Positions 8,312-17,354 of a stretch of 64,000 nucleotides of DNA are shown here, one piece after another. Location of the stretch: NCBI RefSeq assembly GCF_007988865.1, contig NZ_BJUY01000005.1:56939-120938 (forward strand), written 5' to 3'. Each line of letters starts with the position of its first letter. Position 1 is the first letter of the stretch. A program made the position numbers and the translations under genes. This DNA is from Alkalibacterium kapii. Its GTDB lineage: Bacteria > Bacillota > Bacilli > Lactobacillales > Carnobacteriaceae_A. The notes under the pieces were generated by a model, which saw nothing but the letters and a program-made list of their open reading frames with translations, had not been told where the DNA came from and made no database searches.

Positions 8312-9631
8312 TCATTTTTGACCTTTATAAATATTAAATAATCTTATTTGATCAGTCAATATTCTCTGTGCCTTTAAGTACGTAATTAAATACACAAAAG
8401 ATAAAGCGATTACGTAAAGAATTAATGCCCATATAAAATTCAGGTTAAGAATATATGAAACTCCAAATCCTAATCCAGATATAAATAATCTAAATAAACT
8501 TAGTAAAAATATTTCTCTTTGCTTTTCATAGACTTCGTATACTCTACTTACAGGAGTAAATATAAAGTTAGAAAACACCAAAAACGATATAACTCTAGCA
8601 TATACGCCTGAATGATACCATTCAATACCAAAAAATAACGAAAATAAATGCGGACCAAAGAGAAGAATCACTATTAAAGGAATCATACCAATAAATACAA
8701 GTCTAATGATTAGTTTATCAGATAATCTTTTCAATTTGATTGGATCACTTTTTCCTAATGTAGCTGCTTCAGCATAAAATACATTACTAACTGACTGTCC
8801 TATTAAATTCATGGGTAATTTAACTATATTATAAGCAAGACCATAGTATCCCAGCATTTCACTACCATATAGAATTCCGATAAATATAATCGGTATTTGA
8901 TTTGTAAATTTTTGAAAAAAAGTACTAGGAGTTAAATAAAGCGGAAACTTGATATATCTCTTAAAGGACCAATATAGTTTAGAAATACTTAGATTAGAAT
9001 AGCTTTCAGAACTTAGTTGCTTAGATAGATTAATTACACCTGCACTATTCGCAACGATTTTTCCAATTATTAACATTATCGACCCAAGACCAAAAAAACC
9101 TCCGAAAATTTTCACTAGATTACCAGTAATACTTTGGGTTACTTTTGTTCTATAAATAATATCAAAATTTTTCTTTCTATAAGCATATTTAATAAAGATT
9201 CTATACATACCTGTAAATAACATCCCAATAGGCAAAAAATATCTATAGGTATAAAGTATCCCACTATCATCATAATACTCGAATATAGAAGAACCAAACA
9301 TTGCTATAATAAAGGTCGTAGATATAACAAATGTAAATAAAATAGAAAAACTTAAAAACAGTACATTATTCGCTGCATCTTCATCATCTGCTATCGGTAT
9401 CGCTTGTTCGTAATTCAAAGAACTAATTGACATCATTGCTAAGATGGATCCATAAATAGTTAAGACGCCGTACTCTTCCGGTGAGTATAACCTAGTTATT
9501 AATGGTGTAGAAAAGGTATTTATTATTTGAGCTATTAAACTCCCACTTGTTAACATTATTATATTTTTAGTAAATTTATTTTTTTTTATCTTTTTTGATT
9601 TATAATTTATGAATCTAGTAATATTTACCAA
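8312..9631 (-). CDS. Wzx-type polysaccharide flippase (cluster 1)
   Basis: A 439-residue, very hydrophobic protein of the MOP/polysaccharide transporter group that flips undecaprenyl-linked repeat units across the membrane. The N-terminal pattern NIIMLTSGSLIAQIINTFSTPLITRLYSPEEYG is the usual start of this family, followed by about twelve predicted membrane segments. The reading frame opens with TTG at 9631, with AGGTG six bases upstream and no better ATG nearby. It is the distal gene of cluster 1, which also has its own Wzy at 12.2-13.4 kb. The AT-rich composition is shared with the next eight genes. Confidence 0.85.
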   Translation of the reverse strand: MVNITRFINYKSKKIKKNKFTKNIIMLTSGSLIAQIINTFSTPLITRLYSPEEYGVLTIYGSILAMMSISSLNYEQAIPIADDEDAANNVLFLSFSILFTFVISTTFIIAMFGSSIFEYYDDSGILYTYRYFLPIGMLFTGMYRIFIKYAYRKKNFDIIYRTKVTQSITGNLVKIFGGFFGLGSIMLIIGKIVANSAGVINLSKQLSSESYSNLSISKLYWSFKRYIKFPLYLTPSTFFQKFTNQIPIIFIGILYGSEMLGYYGLAYNIVKLPMNLIGQSVSNVFYAEAATLGKSDPIKLKRLSDKLIIRLVFIGMIPLIVILLFGPHLFSLFFGIEWYHSGVYARVISFLVFSNFIFTPVSRVYEVYEKQREIFLLSLFRLFISGLGFGVSYILNLNFIWALILYVIALSFVYLITYLKAQRILTDQIRLFNIYKGQK

Positions 9632-9674
9632 TATTTCACCTACTTATATATATTACAAAAGATAATATACTAAT

Positions 9675-10967
9675 CTAATTATCACTAATTAATAGATGTT
9701 TAACTTCTGTTTTAAAATCCTCAATTAAATATTTAGATTGGGTTATAGTATTATGATTATCATTATTTTTAATTTCTTCTAAATCCTCTAAATATAATTT
9801 CTTTATAAAACTATATTTAAAATTAATAGGAGTATCATCGTCTATTTGATAAACTTTATCATTAGAGATTAAAAAAGCTTCATACAATACTGAAGAATTA
9901 TATCCAATTATTTTACTACTACTATATATATCATATAATAGAGAATCGGTCGATACTTTAAATCCCATATTAATTATTTGATTAATTTTTACTAAGTCAT
10001 CTTTTTCTTTTGGATGCAACCTTATATTTATTATGTAATTATCATCCTTATACTTAGATAGTTTAGAATATACAAGTTCCCTTTTGAAATTAATACCAGT
10101 CTCTTCGAAAGGTTGAGAAATAAATGTAATTTTATTTTTAATAGTACTAACATTTTGGAACTTCTTTAAATAAAGTTTATCAAACTTAGGATAACCAAAT
10201 ATCTCCAGCTTATTAATATCCATTATTTTACTTAAGCGTTCTTTTTGTTCTCTGTTCCATACAAGAAGTTTGCTTCCGTGAAATGGAAGCACCCCTATAT
10301 ATTCGCCACCTTGAGGATATCCATGTAGAAACACAAAAAAAGGAATCTGGGATAATTTTGCAGCTTCGCAAATTAATCGATTTTCGAACTTTTGATCACT
10401 TATCGTATATATGCTTTCAATATTGTTTACTTTTAAAATTTGATTAACTTGAAATACAGATTTCTTAATATTCAAATTAAACGAATTCATAAGATACTCA
10501 TTTTCCAATATTTCAGGTAAATTCTCAATAGAAATACTTTCTAGTAGGTTTTTTAAATCCTTATTGTATATAACTGTCTTCGGTATAATTATTCCTCTTA
10601 TATCCATTATCTTTTTCGGAGCAACTACTTTGATGCTTTTTTTATTCTTTTTCGTGTTAGTTTTTATTGCTTCGTTTAATAACTTAAACTTATTAGAGTC
10701 TAAGATTAAAACAGAATTATGACGTTTTATTTTGCTATATAAATAGTTTAATTTAGAAATCAAACTAGTTAAAATATTCTTCCAAAAATTTTTAGATCCT
10801 TTGAAGTTTCCTTTGATTTCATTCAGTAAAGAGACCGACAGATGAGTAGTTCCTCTTTCATAATTTTTAATAACCATATCAAAGAGAATCATTGCATAAT
10901 AATACTTATCATAATATATTTTATACTTCATATCATATTTCACTCTAAATTGATGATAATTTCCCAT
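9675..10967 (-). CDS. Putative GT-B glycosyltransferase (candidate nonulosonic acid transferase)
   Basis: A 430-residue cytosolic protein without membrane segments that I cannot place in a named family with certainty. The C-terminal half has a nucleotide-sugar-transferase look: FFVFLHGYPQGGEY, LEIFGYPKFDKLY, ITFISQPFEETG, then NIRLHPKEKDD and SLLYDIYSSSKIIGYNSSVLYEAFL. The HP and SS motifs in that order occur in bacterial sialyl/polysialyl, Kdo-like and polyol-phosphate transferases. Because CMP-pseudaminic acid is made by the nearby pse operon and no other obvious Pse transferase is present, this gene is a candidate (inference). The start at 10967 is chosen because GGAGGG lies just upstream of this ATG; a more upstream ATG would overlap the preceding gene. 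Confidence 0.6.
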   Translation of the reverse strand: MGNYHQFRVKYDMKYKIYYDKYYYAMILFDMVIKNYERGTTHLSVSLLNEIKGNFKGSKNFWKNILTSLISKLNYLYSKIKRHNSVLILDSNKFKLLNEAIKTNTKKNKKSIKVVAPKKIMDIRGIIIPKTVIYNKDLKNLLESISIENLPEILENEYLMNSFNLNIKKSVFQVNQILKVNNIESIYTISDQKFENRLICEAAKLSQIPFFVFLHGYPQGGEYIGVLPFHGSKLLVWNREQKERLSKIMDINKLEIFGYPKFDKLYLKKFQNVSTIKNKITFISQPFEETGINFKRELVYSKLSKYKDDNYIINIRLHPKEKDDLVKINQIINMGFKVSTDSLLYDIYSSSKIIGYNSSVLYEAFLISNDKVYQIDDDTPINFKYSFIKKLYLEDLEEIKNNDNHNTITQSKYLIEDFKTEVKHLLISDN

Positions 10968-10993
10968 ATTTACCCTCCAGATGATTAAACATC

Positions 10994-12187
10994 TCACAGA
11001 TTATTAATAAATTCGAAAGTCCTTTTACAATTATTATTATCACGATACTCAAAGAATTCATCTACCCTTTTTTTTATAGTACATGGTAACTTTAAATCTC
11101 TAACTATACATTCTTCCACTTCACTTATTAAATCACTAGTATTACCCACTATATTTCCAAATCCATCAGAATCATAATTAAAGTATCCTTTTTTATAATG
11201 GTTTTTTCTATAATTTTCCTTATCAAATTGATAATATATAACAGGTTTTCCCATATATGCAAAGTCAAAAAAAACACTCGAAAAATCTGTGACAAGTATA
11301 GAGCTGTTAATTAATAATTCTTGAACATCGTAGTGGAATCTATCCGCAACAATAATATTGGGATTGATATGTTCTTTAAATACCTTTGAATAACTTTGGA
11401 TGGAATAATGAGGATAGAAAACTACTTTGTAATTATATTTACTCAGAATCTTTTCAAGTTCTTCGCTATTAAAAAAATCTAGATAATTTTTAAAAAATTC
11501 ACTTTTTATAAATTTACTGTTTTCATTGTCAGAAGCATCTTCCATTCTATTTTTTGAAACGAGCCAATTCCTAAATGTAGGCATAACTAAAATTTGTCTA
11601 TGATCACTAGTCTTCTCTGTGGGCAGATTATCAAATCTACATAGCCCTATACTTTGGGCAACACTCTCAGGATATCCATAAGTATCTATGAAAAATTTTT
11701 TCTCTTTATCTCCTACACAAGAGACTAAGGAGAACTGGGTATTAGAGTAATCCACTTTATGATCCATTTCATCTTTATAAACCCCGTGTTTCAAATAAAT
11801 AGAGTGCTGAGATTTATTTTTCAAAAATGGAAAAGCATTCGTAAACCAATGCCAGAATGGAAATGCCCCAGAGAGTTGTGAATTAATCAGCTTGGATGAT
11901 GTTAGATAATATATATAGTGTTTCATAGAATATAGGCTTACTAAGTTTCCATATTTTTCAATTTTATATAAATCAGGGGAATCGTTGCTAATAACATAAT
12001 GAGCATTTATTTCTGGATGATTCTCCCTAATATATTTAAACAAATGATAAGCGTTGTCTCTTGCTTCTGTTTTTTTTTCGCCTATTAACCAAATTTTTTT
12101 TGAATAGTTACTTCTTAATATAGTCTTACATATTACAAATGCTAGGAAAAATTTTAACATTTGTTTAATATATTGTATATGTCTCAC
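10994..12187 (-). CDS. CDP-glycerol glycerophosphotransferase-like (TagB/TagF family)
   Basis: Transfers glycerol phosphate (or a related polyol phosphate) from the CDP form to a glycan. The 397 residues contain the family signature SIYLKHGVYKDEMDH, PTFRNWL, VVFYPHYSIQSY, and near residue 303 ILVTDFSSVFFDFAYMGKPVIYYQFD, which is diagnostic for this group. It starts with GTG at 12187 preceded by GGAG. The hydrophobic N-terminus could associate with the membrane. Inside a Wzy cluster this points to glycerophosphate decoration of the repeat unit rather than teichoic acid elongation. No CDP-glycerol synthase is in the window, so the donor would come from elsewhere. Confidence 0.82.
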   Translation of the reverse strand: MRHIQYIKQMLKFFLAFVICKTILRSNYSKKIWLIGEKKTEARDNAYHLFKYIRENHPEINAHYVISNDSPDLYKIEKYGNLVSLYSMKHYIYYLTSSKLINSQLSGAFPFWHWFTNAFPFLKNKSQHSIYLKHGVYKDEMDHKVDYSNTQFSLVSCVGDKEKKFFIDTYGYPESVAQSIGLCRFDNLPTEKTSDHRQILVMPTFRNWLVSKNRMEDASDNENSKFIKSEFFKNYLDFFNSEELEKILSKYNYKVVFYPHYSIQSYSKVFKEHINPNIIVADRFHYDVQELLINSSILVTDFSSVFFDFAYMGKPVIYYQFDKENYRKNHYKKGYFNYDSDGFGNIVGNTSDLISEVEECIVRDLKLPCTIKKRVDEFFEYRDNNNCKRTFEFINNL

Positions 12188-12242
12188 GTCTTATAACTCC
12201 AATCTAATTAATTTAAGTCTAAAAAGTTATTAGTATCAAAAA

Positions 12243-13430
12243 TTATTGTAACAAATTATAATCAAATGGTTGATATCTTTTCTGAAAGTCTTGTGTCATC
12301 CAAAGTAACAAAAATAAAACTAACCAATTCCTTGGACTATTTATTGTTACAAGTGCGACTTCTTGAACGAGTAGAATAACTATGAATAATACAAAGAAAG
12401 AAAAAACTTTAATATTCCGAGTTTTAACAAATATATGATAATTAATCCTGATTACATATAAATATATAAGATAATAGAGTGACATGCCTATTATACCAAC
12501 GGATACTAATAATTCTGTATAGTTATTATGTGAATATGTTCCAAAAACTGAAATAGATCTAAAGTTATCAATTCCATATCCAAAGAATGGTCGTTCTTTG
12601 GATAGACTAATCGATGAATTAATCATTTCAGTCCGTATATTATAACTATTATCGTCTCTACTTAAGAGTCTATTAAAGGCCTCAATATTCTTAAACATAT
12701 CGTGAAAAATATCAGTACTCAAAACTAAAATTACTATTAAAATAAAAAATATTAAATAAAAAATTACTTTTAGTCTTTTTTTATCTACTAATGTTTCCAT
12801 TAATACATACTGTAGCAACATTAAAAATACAGATATAAATATTTTCCTACTCCCACTAACAATTACTGAGTTAATAATAAATATTATTAATAAAAATATC
12901 TTCCACTTATATAGCTTACTTGACTTATTAATGGTGAATAATAATATAAGACTTATATATATAACGTTTAAACCAAACGTATTAGCGTTTTGGACAACTC
13001 CCGCCCCTCTAGAAAAACCCAAAAAATAGTATTCATACGATGCTGTAATAGAAAGTATCCACAAGGATATAAATAAAGAGCTCATTAAGGCTTTTTTACT
13101 AACGAACTTACCTTTTAGAAAGATATAAATTATTAATGCACCCAAGAAATATGTTATAATACCAACCGTTCTATGAACTGAAACTGCTCTGTCAACTGCC
13201 CATAAGTTCGACAGTATCACAATAAATACAAACGGTAAAAAGATTAAAATTGACTGATCTATTTTAATCCTCCTTTTAATACTAATAGTGATGAACATCA
13301 GAAATAAAAAGACAAACGAAATTCTATTGATAATAAAATATTGATCATGATTTGCCATGGTTAATAGTGAGATTATATATATATATGAAATAAGTGAAAT
13401 TACATTTTTAAATTTTATTTTTATATTCAT
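12243..13430 (-). CDS. Wzy-type polysaccharide polymerase / O-antigen ligase family protein (cluster 1)
   Basis: A 395-residue integral membrane protein with roughly ten to twelve hydrophobic segments and a large extracytoplasmic loop, the layout of Wzy polymerases. The motif RPFFGYGIDNFRSISVFGTYSHNNYTELLVSVGIIG near residue 275 is the conserved segment of the O-antigen ligase/polymerase superfamily, with the usual His-Asn pair. It would polymerise the repeat unit exported by the flippase at 8.3-9.6 kb. Sequence in this family diverges fast, so the exact linkage cannot be inferred. Confidence 0.82.
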   Translation of the reverse strand: MNIKIKFKNVISLISYIYIISLLTMANHDQYFIINRISFVFLFLMFITISIKRRIKIDQSILIFLPFVFIVILSNLWAVDRAVSVHRTVGIITYFLGALIIYIFLKGKFVSKKALMSSLFISLWILSITASYEYYFLGFSRGAGVVQNANTFGLNVIYISLILLFTINKSSKLYKWKIFLLIIFIINSVIVSGSRKIFISVFLMLLQYVLMETLVDKKRLKVIFYLIFFILIVILVLSTDIFHDMFKNIEAFNRLLSRDDNSYNIRTEMINSSISLSKERPFFGYGIDNFRSISVFGTYSHNNYTELLVSVGIIGMSLYYLIYLYVIRINYHIFVKTRNIKVFSFFVLFIVILLVQEVALVTINSPRNWLVLFLLLWMTQDFQKRYQPFDYNLLQ

Positions 13431-13449
13431 TTAATCTTAACCTCTTCCA

Positions 13450-14376
13450 TCATCTATTATTATAAGCTATAGACAAATCAGTCCATGTACCTAATACATT
13501 ATCCCATTCATCTGGTGAGAACTTTTCCATTCCTGAGGCAGGATAAAGTGTTAATTCTCCAAAGTAAAGTTTCCTGTTTACTTCATAAAAGTCTACTCTA
13601 ATGAAAGGATATCCCCGGCTTAAAATTGTAGCAATTTCTAGCATATTATCTAAGTTAATGGGTTTTTCATGCGAATCATCTTTGCTTTTTTTGTTTGACC
13701 TTTTTAAATTTAATTTGTTCCACTCTGGATCATAAAAATCCATTAGAACATTATTATTTTTTTTATTCCTATTCGATACAACTAAAACAACTTTAGGTAC
13801 TCCATTAAAGCACATAAATTTATAATCTTTTAAATCTTTATCCCTTGTTTCTATCATGTATTTTTCGGCAATAATTTTAGGTGTTATGTTTTTATAAGGC
13901 CATTCCCTTTGGCCCCAGTAATAATTGTGTTTCATTGATTTCTGTAGTTTCTTTTTAGCTTTTTTTATATCTAATTCACGTTTATCTTTACAGATAACTA
14001 CTCCTCCAGAATCGTGTGTACATTTCAAAACAAACTCATTTGGTAGCTCATCAAAATCAATTTCATCGACGTTATACCAAACGCCAAGTAGAGGAATTAA
14101 GTAATTCTCTCCTATAGTTTTCTCTATAAATTTTCGCACTTCATATTTATCGACTAAACTAGTATAGTTCGGGTCTCGATCATTTAACTTTAACCACTGT
14201 AATTTCTCACTATATGTTTTTGGTTTATTCAGATCTAATTTTTTACCCATTTTAAAGTAGAATGCTATTTTTAAATAAGTTTCATCTTTCATCCATTTAA
14301 ATACCCCTATATGCCCTAATGATAAAAAAATAAGCTGAGGTTGCTTAACAAACTTAGTAATTCTTTTTAGATCCAT
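13450..14376 (-). CDS. TupA-like ATP-grasp protein
   Basis: A 308-residue cytosolic protein of the TupA-like ATP-grasp family, often mislabelled glycosyltransferase. Recognisable parts are KPKTYSEKLQWLKLNDRDP near residue 48, LVDKYEVRKFIEKTIGENYLIPLLGVW, FVLKCTHDSGG for nucleotide binding, DYKFMCFNGVPKVV and RVDFYEVNRKLYFGELTLYPASGMEKF near the C-terminus with the metal-binding acidic residues. Members are common in polysaccharide clusters and are thought to form amide-type bonds between sugar acids and amino acids; the precise role here is unknown. An ATG 17 codons upstream exists, but GAAGGTG sits correctly before the ATG at 14376. Confidence 0.8.
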   Translation of the reverse strand: MDLKRITKFVKQPQLIFLSLGHIGVFKWMKDETYLKIAFYFKMGKKLDLNKPKTYSEKLQWLKLNDRDPNYTSLVDKYEVRKFIEKTIGENYLIPLLGVWYNVDEIDFDELPNEFVLKCTHDSGGVVICKDKRELDIKKAKKKLQKSMKHNYYWGQREWPYKNITPKIIAEKYMIETRDKDLKDYKFMCFNGVPKVVLVVSNRNKKNNNVLMDFYDPEWNKLNLKRSNKKSKDDSHEKPINLDNMLEIATILSRGYPFIRVDFYEVNRKLYFGELTLYPASGMEKFSPDEWDNVLGTWTDLSIAYNNR

Positions 14377-14431
14377 AATAACACCTTCATTTGGTAAATT
14401 TTGTTTGTCGATTAACAGTAAAATCATTCTG

Positions 14432-15589
14432 CTATTCGATTACTTTAATCCATTCTTCAACGATATTATCCACAGAAAAGCTCATTGCTCTATTAATACA
14501 GTTAATCTTTAAGTCATCATAACTCTTTAAATCATTTTTTTTAAAATCAATCATTCTATTTATGGCGTCAATCAAAAAACTCAGTTCTTTCTTTTCATCA
14601 ACCTCGTATGCTTTACGTGGAAATATATATCCATACTTAGTAAGTTTTATTTCTTCATTTTTATAATTTAAAACTTTTAACATCTCTGCTGGTCCTGATA
14701 GACAATTCTTTGTCACCACAGGGATTCCCGTAGCTAGAGATTCAAGCAGAACATTTGGGAAACCTTCAAATTTTGAGTTTAGAACAAACATATCTGCTTT
14801 ATTGAGATATTTGAATGGATTATTTGTGTTTCCCAGTAGGAACACATCTCTTATAAGGCCGTTTTCTTTAATCGTCTGTTCCAAAACTTCATACAACTTT
14901 CCATCCCCTATAATAACCATTTTATACTCTGGGTTACTTTGTTTAATTCTCTTAAAAGCATCAATCAATTGCTTTTGAGATTTTTGAGGTATTAGTGATC
15001 CAATGTTCAAGATGACTGGATATTCAAATATCTCTTTATACTCATCTTCTATTGAATCATTCTTTAGAGAGTTAATCTTTTCAATATCTATTAGATTATA
15101 AATAACTTTTATCTTTTCTTCTGGTACATCAAAATTATTAACTAGATCATTCTTTGAATCTATAGAATTAACTATTATTAAATCTGCCTTAGGATAATAT
15201 TTTTTTATTAATTTCATTCTAAAAAAGTATTTCTTTTCTTTATATCTTTCTGACATATAATTTCTAACAGAAATTATGGATCTATGACCAGTATTCAATG
15301 AAATCTTAATGTTGGCAATGTTACTTCTTTCAAGAAATGAAATTACTGTATCCCGATCCTTGTAAACTTTGCTCAGTTCCTTAACAGCAAAACTATCTCC
15401 TAAAGGTCTTTGGTATATTCTCAATATTTTCGAATGAATTGATCGTATTGGAATTGAAGTTTTCAATTCATATTTTATGTGGTTTTCGAGTAAAACTAGC
15501 TCATCAACCCCTATACTATTCTCGATTAGGTATGTGGCTTGCCTTTCTGCTCCTCCATAAGTTAAGTTATCAATCATAAAATATAACAT
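14432..15589 (-). CDS. Family 4 glycosyltransferase
   Basis: A 385-residue GT-B enzyme with retaining GT4 hallmarks: N-terminal YFMIDNLTYGGAERQA, VIYNLIDIEKI, LNIGSLIPQKSQKQLIDAF, and FEGFPNVLLESLATGIPVVTKNCLSGPAEML, the acidic EX7E-type donor-binding motif. It adds one sugar of the cluster 1 repeat unit on the cytosolic membrane face. The start is set at the ATG at 15589 because GAGGGGTG precedes it; five extra upstream codons would place the start before that site. Confidence 0.86.
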   Translation of the reverse strand: MLYFMIDNLTYGGAERQATYLIENSIGVDELVLLENHIKYELKTSIPIRSIHSKILRIYQRPLGDSFAVKELSKVYKDRDTVISFLERSNIANIKISLNTGHRSIISVRNYMSERYKEKKYFFRMKLIKKYYPKADLIIVNSIDSKNDLVNNFDVPEEKIKVIYNLIDIEKINSLKNDSIEDEYKEIFEYPVILNIGSLIPQKSQKQLIDAFKRIKQSNPEYKMVIIGDGKLYEVLEQTIKENGLIRDVFLLGNTNNPFKYLNKADMFVLNSKFEGFPNVLLESLATGIPVVTKNCLSGPAEMLKVLNYKNEEIKLTKYGYIFPRKAYEVDEKKELSFLIDAINRMIDFKKNDLKSYDDLKINCINRAMSFSVDNIVEEWIKVIE

Positions 15590-15641
15590 AGAAACACCCC
15601 TCATTTTTTAAACTGCCCATAAAAATTCACATATAATTGAA

Positions 15642-16469
15642 TTAATTCATATTTCTTAAATACTTGTTAGAGACCTTTTTAAGCAGCCTCATCGGAGCTA
15701 AAAACATGACTAGTTGCCCTGTAGTAACAAACGATAAATCACTTAAACTACAATGACCTCTCTTCCATATCTCATACTGGACATCAATGTAGCTCTTACA
15801 ATATGACCAGCTTTTTCTACGTTTAAAGTTATCCTCATTTGATCTAAACAATAGAAGGGATTGATTAATATTCTGAGCATAACATCCATTATTAATCATC
15901 CGTGAAAACAGATCCAAGTCTTGTTTTCTTCTCATCTTCCCATAACCACCACATCTAATCACTTCAGATTTCTTATACATAACTGTTGGATGGTTAAATG
16001 GACTTCGTCGCTTCATGAATTTATATATAGCATCATTTGTAGTTGGGACGACCCTAGAGGATGTAACATTATCAGGTACATCATAAAACTCATCAATCAT
16101 TGTGCCCACGATACATAATTCAGGGTTTTCATTAAATTGACCAATTTGTAACTTACATCTATTAGGCAAAGAGATGTCATCAGTGTCCATTCTTGCTACT
16201 AACTCATTTTGGCAATGTTTAAGCCCTTCATCTAATGCTCTCCCTAATCCAACGTTCACTTTTAGTGAAACAATATTAAATAACCCTGGATACTTATCTA
16301 TGTAGTTAACTATTACTTCTTCTAATTCCTTTGTCAGATCACCATCTTTAACAATCACAATTTCATCTGGCATGAGAGTTTGCTTAATCATACTCTCAAT
16401 ACTTTCAACAAAGTACTCTGCCTTTTCTTTTTTGTATATTGACATTAGCACACTATATTTGCTTTCCAT
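15642..16469 (-). CDS. Family 2 glycosyltransferase
   Basis: A 275-residue GT-A enzyme: YSVLMSIYKKEKAEYFVESIESMIKQT at the N-terminus, IVKDGDLTKEL, and ARMDTDDISLPNRCKLQ carrying the DxDD-type metal/donor motif near residue 95. RKQDLDLFSRMI provides the putative catalytic base region. No long membrane segment is present, although the C-terminal FLAPMRLLKK may touch the membrane. The ATG follows the stop of the upstream epimerase gene directly, so translation is probably coupled. Confidence 0.85.
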   Translation of the reverse strand: MESKYSVLMSIYKKEKAEYFVESIESMIKQTLMPDEIVIVKDGDLTKELEEVIVNYIDKYPGLFNIVSLKVNVGLGRALDEGLKHCQNELVARMDTDDISLPNRCKLQIGQFNENPELCIVGTMIDEFYDVPDNVTSSRVVPTTNDAIYKFMKRRSPFNHPTVMYKKSEVIRCGGYGKMRRKQDLDLFSRMINNGCYAQNINQSLLLFRSNEDNFKRRKSWSYCKSYIDVQYEIWKRGHCSLSDLSFVTTGQLVMFLAPMRLLKKVSNKYLRNMN

Positions 16470-17339
16470 TTAACTTTTACTCCCTAGTTCTGTTAATTCG
16501 ATTGACTCTTCTAACGATCTAATTTGGTAATTACTTTTAGGATATTGACTTATTGATCGATCATAAACTAAATTACCAAACACCTTATTAATAACATTAA
16601 ATCGATACATTCGCTTAAAAATTGGATTAAAAAGTTTAGTCATTATTATTTTATTTCCATTCACCTTAGAAATTGTTTGTACTAAATTACTAGTCGTTAC
16701 ATATTCTTTATTTTGAGGAAAATACAATCCTGACTCTTCTTGGTCTACCATAACTTTGATAAATTCACATAAGTTATCTATATGTAGCATACTACGTTCA
16801 TTGTATAAATCAGGAAAAATTGGAGTTTTCTTTGCCAACTTTGATAGTTTAGGATAATTACCTTTCGAACCTTTCCCGTATATCATTGGTGGTCTCACAA
16901 TGACTACTTTAAAATCGTCAGAATTGAGAGGTTCGATTCCTTTTTCTGCCTGAAGTTTGCTGTCACCATAAAAGTTACTTGGAGTAGGTATGGTATCTCT
17001 ATCTATAACTCTTTTGCTCGATGTGCTGTCACCATAAACTATGATACTGCTCATAAAGATAAACTGCTTTACACCTTCTGATTTGGCTTTCTTTGCTACA
17101 TCAACTGTAAGGTCTCTGTTCACTTTATAGTAGAGGTCTTCCATCTTCGGATCAGATGATACATGAGCTATCCCTGCAACATGAAACACCACATCATATT
17201 CTGAAAAATCTTTTTCTTTCCATGAAGGATCTTTCATGTCGATTGTGTCTACACTATAGTTATCGGGTTCTCTCAAGAGCCACTTTTCAACAGAAGTTCC
17301 TATATAGCTATTTTTTCCAGTGATTAATATTTTCTTCAT
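16470..17339 (-). CDS. NAD-dependent sugar epimerase/reductase (SDR)
   Basis: A 289-residue extended short-chain dehydrogenase: KKILITGKNSYIG for NAD binding, FHVAGIAHVS, a catalytic Ser in FIFMSSIIVYG and YGDSK providing the Tyr-xxx-Lys pair. It resembles the 4-epimerase/4-reductase group often next to the initiating sugar-phosphate transferase, for example enzymes reducing UDP-4-keto-6-deoxy-GlcNAc to UDP-QuiNAc or UDP-FucNAc. With the membrane 4,6-dehydratase two genes upstream, a role in making the first N-acetyl-6-deoxyhexosamine is plausible (inference). AAGGAG lies upstream of the ATG. Confidence 0.75.
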   Translation of the reverse strand: MKKILITGKNSYIGTSVEKWLLREPDNYSVDTIDMKDPSWKEKDFSEYDVVFHVAGIAHVSSDPKMEDLYYKVNRDLTVDVAKKAKSEGVKQFIFMSSIIVYGDSTSSKRVIDRDTIPTPSNFYGDSKLQAEKGIEPLNSDDFKVVIVRPPMIYGKGSKGNYPKLSKLAKKTPIFPDLYNERSMLHIDNLCEFIKVMVDQEESGLYFPQNKEYVTTSNLVQTISKVNGNKIIMTKLFNPIFKRMYRFNVINKVFGNLVYDRSISQYPKSNYQIRSLEESIELTELGSKS

Positions 17340-17354
17340 GGTTAAACAATCTCC

